Assembly (NCBI GenBank): GCA_945903265.1
Contig: CAMDNQ010000001.1
Location: 62,001 to 126,000 of the forward strand
DNA: 64,000 nucleotides
Source: Candidatus Sulfopaludibacter sp. SbA3
Lineage (GTDB): Bacteria; Acidobacteriota; Vicinamibacteria; Vicinamibacterales; UBA2999
Reading direction: 5' to 3'
This document shows, in pieces, positions 61,946 to 64,000 of this stretch. Under the pieces are notes generated by a model. The model was not told the DNA's origin. It ran no database searches and saw only the letters and a list, made by a program, of their open reading frames with translations. How positions within the stretch are numbered: position 1 is the first letter of the stretch; each line of letters opens with the position of its first letter. Position numbers and translations under genes: made by a program.

Positions 61946-62473
61946 ATGCTTCGCCCGTACCGCTCCGTCCTGCCGACGGTGCACCCCTCTGCGTTCATCG
62001 ATACCAGCGCGCAGGTCATCGGCGACGTCCATGTCGGCGCTGAAAGCAGTATCTGGATGAACGTCGTGGTCCGGGGTGACGTGAACCACATCCGGATCGG
62101 CGACCGTTCGAATATTCAGGACCTGACGTGCATCCACGTCATGCGGGAGACGCACCCGACGACGATCGGCAACGACGTGACGGTGGGGCACAGCGCGGTC
62201 GTGCACGGCTGCACGATCGAGGATCGCTGTCTGATTGGCATGGGCGCCGTGCTGCTGAACGGCTGTCGCATCGGTACGGGGTCGATCGTGGCGGCAGGCG
62301 CGGTGGTGCCCGAGGGCATGGTCATTCCGCCGGGGTCGATGGTCATGGGCGTTCCCGCGAAGGTGCGCCGCGCGCTGACCACCGAAGAAGAGGCGTCCAT
62401 CAAGTGGTACGCCGACAACTACGTGCGTTATCGCCTGGACTTCGTGACCGAGTCCGCGCCGGCACTCGACTAG
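61946..62473 (+). CDS. Gamma-class carbonic anhydrase-like protein
   Basis: A 175-residue left-handed beta-helix protein with hexapeptide repeats (IGDVHVGAESSIWMN, IGNDVTVGHSAVVHG, IGMGAVLLNGCRIG). Zinc-ligand histidines appear as CIHV, VGHSAVVHG, and RGDVNHIRIG carries the conserved Arg/Asp. Closest to the CaiE/YrdA group, which may or may not hydrate CO2. Confidence 0.9.
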   Translation: MLRPYRSVLPTVHPSAFIDTSAQVIGDVHVGAESSIWMNVVVRGDVNHIRIGDRSNIQDLTCIHVMRETHPTTIGNDVTVGHSAVVHGCTIEDRCLIGMGAVLLNGCRIGTGSIVAAGAVVPEGMVIPPGSMVMGVPAKVRRALTTEEEASIKWYADNYVRYRLDFVTESAPALD

Positions 62474-62480
62474 CGTTCAT

Positions 62481-63797
62481 ATGGCACGGACTGAACCGGC
62501 GCGCGGGATGCGCGACTTCCTTCCGGAAGACGTGCGGCGGCGCGAACACGTCATCGTCGTCATCAAGCGCGTCTATGAGCGCTATGGCTTCGAGCCGCTC
62601 GAGACGCCGGCGGTCGAGAATCTCGAGACCCTGCTCGGCAAGTACGGAGACGAGGGCAACCAGCTCATTTACAAGATCCTCAAGCGCGGCGAAGGTGAGG
62701 CAAGTGGGGAAGCGGACCTCGCGCTGCGCTACGACCTCACGGTGCCGCTGGCGCGTGTCGTCGCGCATCACCACGCGAAGCTGCCGCGTCTGTTCAAGCG
62801 GTATCAGATTCAGCCGGTCTGGCGCGCGGATCGCCCCGCGCGCGGGCGCTTCCGCGAGTTTTACCAGTGCGACGTGGACGCGCTGGGATCGACGTCGCCG
62901 GTGATCGAAGCCGAACTCTGCGCGGCCGTCGCAGACGCCATGGTGGAGCTCGGATTCGCGGAGTTCTCGATCCGGCTCAATCATCGCCAGCTGCTGACGT
63001 CGATGCTGAATGCCTCTGGCATTACCGAAACGCTCCACGGTGCGGCCCTCGTCGCTCTGGATAAGGAAGACAAAATCGGCGTCGACGGCGTGCGGCAGGA
63101 GCTCGCGCAACGCGGCGTCTTGCCTGAGTCGGCGCGGAGCCTGTTCGCGGCGATCGGCGCGTTGCGGGATCGCGCGCCGGTCTCCGGACTCGACGAGACG
63201 GGCGTTGCGGCCCTGGCGAATCTCGACGCGATCGAGACGATGGCGAAGGGCACACAGGCGGAGGCGCGTCTCCGCCGCGATCCGAGCCTCGCGCGCGGGC
63301 TGTCGTACTACACGGGCGCGATCATGGAAGTGAACGTGGCCGACCTGGCGGGGAGCCTCGGCGGCGGCGGCCGGTACGACAACCTGGTCGGGATGTTCTC
63401 CGGCCAGCAGATCCCGGCCTGCGGCTTTTCGCTCGGCCTGGAGCGCATCCTGGTCGTGATGTCGGAGCGCGGCATGTTCCCGGCCTCGCTGGCCACCACG
63501 CCTGCCGATGTGATGGTCGCGGTGTTCGACGCCGCTGGGCTGCCACACGCGATGCGTGTCGCCGGCCAGATGCGCGAGGCTGGCCTGCGCGTCCTCGTGT
63601 ATCCAGACGCCGACAAGATCGGCAAGCAGATCAAGTACGCTGATGGACGCGGCATCCCCTTCGTGGCGCTCCTTGGAGCGGACGAAATTGCGAAGGGGGA
63701 CGTGACGGTCAAGAACCTGGCCGCCCAGTCCCAGCAGACCCATTCCCAGTCCGCCGCCGGCGCGGCGATTCTCGAGGCGTTGAAGAACCGTGGCTGA
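62481..63797 (+). CDS. hisS: Histidyl-tRNA synthetase
   Basis: Class II aminoacyl-tRNA synthetase, 438 residues. Motif 1 region [14 protein letters not shown], motif 2 [15 protein letters not shown], histidine A loop [15 protein letters not shown], motif 3 [11 protein letters not shown], and a C-terminal anticodon domain. The segment [20 protein letters not shown] resembles the shorter, non-E. coli HisRS form. Overlaps aspS by 8 bases. Confidence 0.96.
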   Translation: MARTEPARGMRDFLPEDVRRREHVIVVIKRVYERYGFEPLETPAVENLETLLGKYGDEGNQLIYKILKRGEGEASGEADLALRYDLTVPLARVVAHHHAKLPRLFKRYQIQPVWRADRPARGRFREFYQCDVDALGSTSPVIEAELCAAVADAMVELGFAEFSIRLNHRQLLTSMLNASGITETLHGAALVALDKEDKIGVDGVRQELAQRGVLPESARSLFAAIGALRDRAPVSGLDETGVAALANLDAIETMAKGTQAEARLRRDPSLARGLSYYTGAIMEVNVADLAGSLGGGGRYDNLVGMFSGQQIPACGFSLGLERILVVMSERGMFPASLATTPADVMVAVFDAAGLPHAMRVAGQMREAGLRVLVYPDADKIGKQIKYADGRGIPFVALLGADEIAKGDVTVKNLAAQSQQTHSQSAAGAAILEALKNRG

Positions 63798-64000
63798 GCA
63801 ACTTGGCGATCTGACCCGCACGCATACGTGTGGCGCGCTCCGCGTGGAGGACGTCGGCGCGGACGTCGTGCTGCTCGGCTGGGTCCATCGCGTCCGCGAT
63901 CTCGGCGGCCTGCTGTTCATCGACATCCGCGACCGCGGCGGCGTCACCCAGATCGTCTTCGACAAAGACGACGAGGCGCTGATGGCGAAGGGGAAGCGGC
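63790..64000 (+). CDS. aspS: Aspartyl-tRNA synthetase, 5' end only
   Basis: Only the first 70 codons are in the window. From GTG 63790: [40 protein letters not shown] and [15 protein letters not shown] form the N-terminal OB-fold anticodon-binding domain of bacterial AspRS. hisS-aspS pairing is common. Confidence 0.94.
   Translation, partial: MAEQLGDLTRTHTCGALRVEDVGADVVLLGWVHRVRDLGGLLFIDIRDRGGVTQIVFDKDDEALMAKGKR

Overview
This window is a GC-rich (roughly two thirds G+C by eye), gene-dense chromosome segment from a Gram-negative (diderm) bacterium. Outer-membrane biology is explicit: Kdo synthesis (kdsA, kdsB, kdsD), LapB, LolA, two secretins, a type IV pilus pilMNOPQ cluster, and meso-DAP-type peptidoglycan recycling (mpl, ldcA). 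Gene order, the style of the pil cluster, the DUF2723 protein and the low-complexity intergenic repeats suggest Acidobacteriota, perhaps class Vicinamibacteria. That placement is inference; the window holds no rRNA marker. I see no transposase, integrase, phage gene or CRISPR array, and no gene-free stretch over 300 bases.

Layout. 1-9.5 kb: a plus-strand housekeeping run, plsY-gpsA-ftsY-ribD-ribE-ribBA-ffh-rpsP-khpA-rimM-trmD-rplS-rnhB, with many 1-20 nt overlaps. 9.5-13.1 kb: a TPR protein, a small membrane protein, a ThiE-like protein, a RodZ-like HTH protein and an uncharacterised protein. 13.1-16.1 kb (minus): a small protein, DNA polymerase X and a GHMP kinase. 16.3-23.8 kb (plus): a cell-wall cassette nagZ-ldcA-mpl-pxpBC fusion-murB-murA. 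23.8-29.9 kb (minus): a lipoprotein secretin, lolA, a DUF2723 membrane protein, a PolX-like PHP protein and a GlsB-type protein. 30.0-31.2 kb: tRNA-Ala and pfkA. 31.2-35.0 kb (minus): the translation operon rplM-rpsI-rpsB-tsf-pyrH-frr behind a near-consensus promoter.

35.1-42.0 kb (plus): pilM-pilN-pilO-pilP-pilQ plus two lipoproteins. pilM and pilQ each carry an in-frame TAG and pilN a +1 frameshift. 42.0-48.7 kb: an M24 peptidase, thiE, two convergent APC permeases, folD and coaE. 48.6-54.1 kb (minus): the Kdo/LPS operon kdsB-pyrG-kdsA-kdsD-lapB. 54.2-56.4 kb: a PilP-like small protein and serA. 56.5-64 kb (plus): mdh-sucC-sucD-ndk-DUF2905-dcd-JmjC protein-gamma-carbonic anhydrase-hisS-aspS (cut by the window edge).

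The main cross-cutting signals are these. (1) At least ten genes have a -10-like hexamer (TATAAT, TACAAT, TATGAT or TATACT) ending 5-10 nt before the start codon with no clear Shine-Dalgarno sequence, which suggests common leaderless transcription. (2) Low-complexity or palindromic repeats sit exactly at gene junctions, one of them translated as the linker of a PxpB-PxpC fusion. (3) Single-base lesions are concentrated in the pil cluster. (4) MurA has Asp where the usual active-site Cys lies. (5) A PolX paralogue keeps its PHP domain but has lost polymerase catalytic aspartates.
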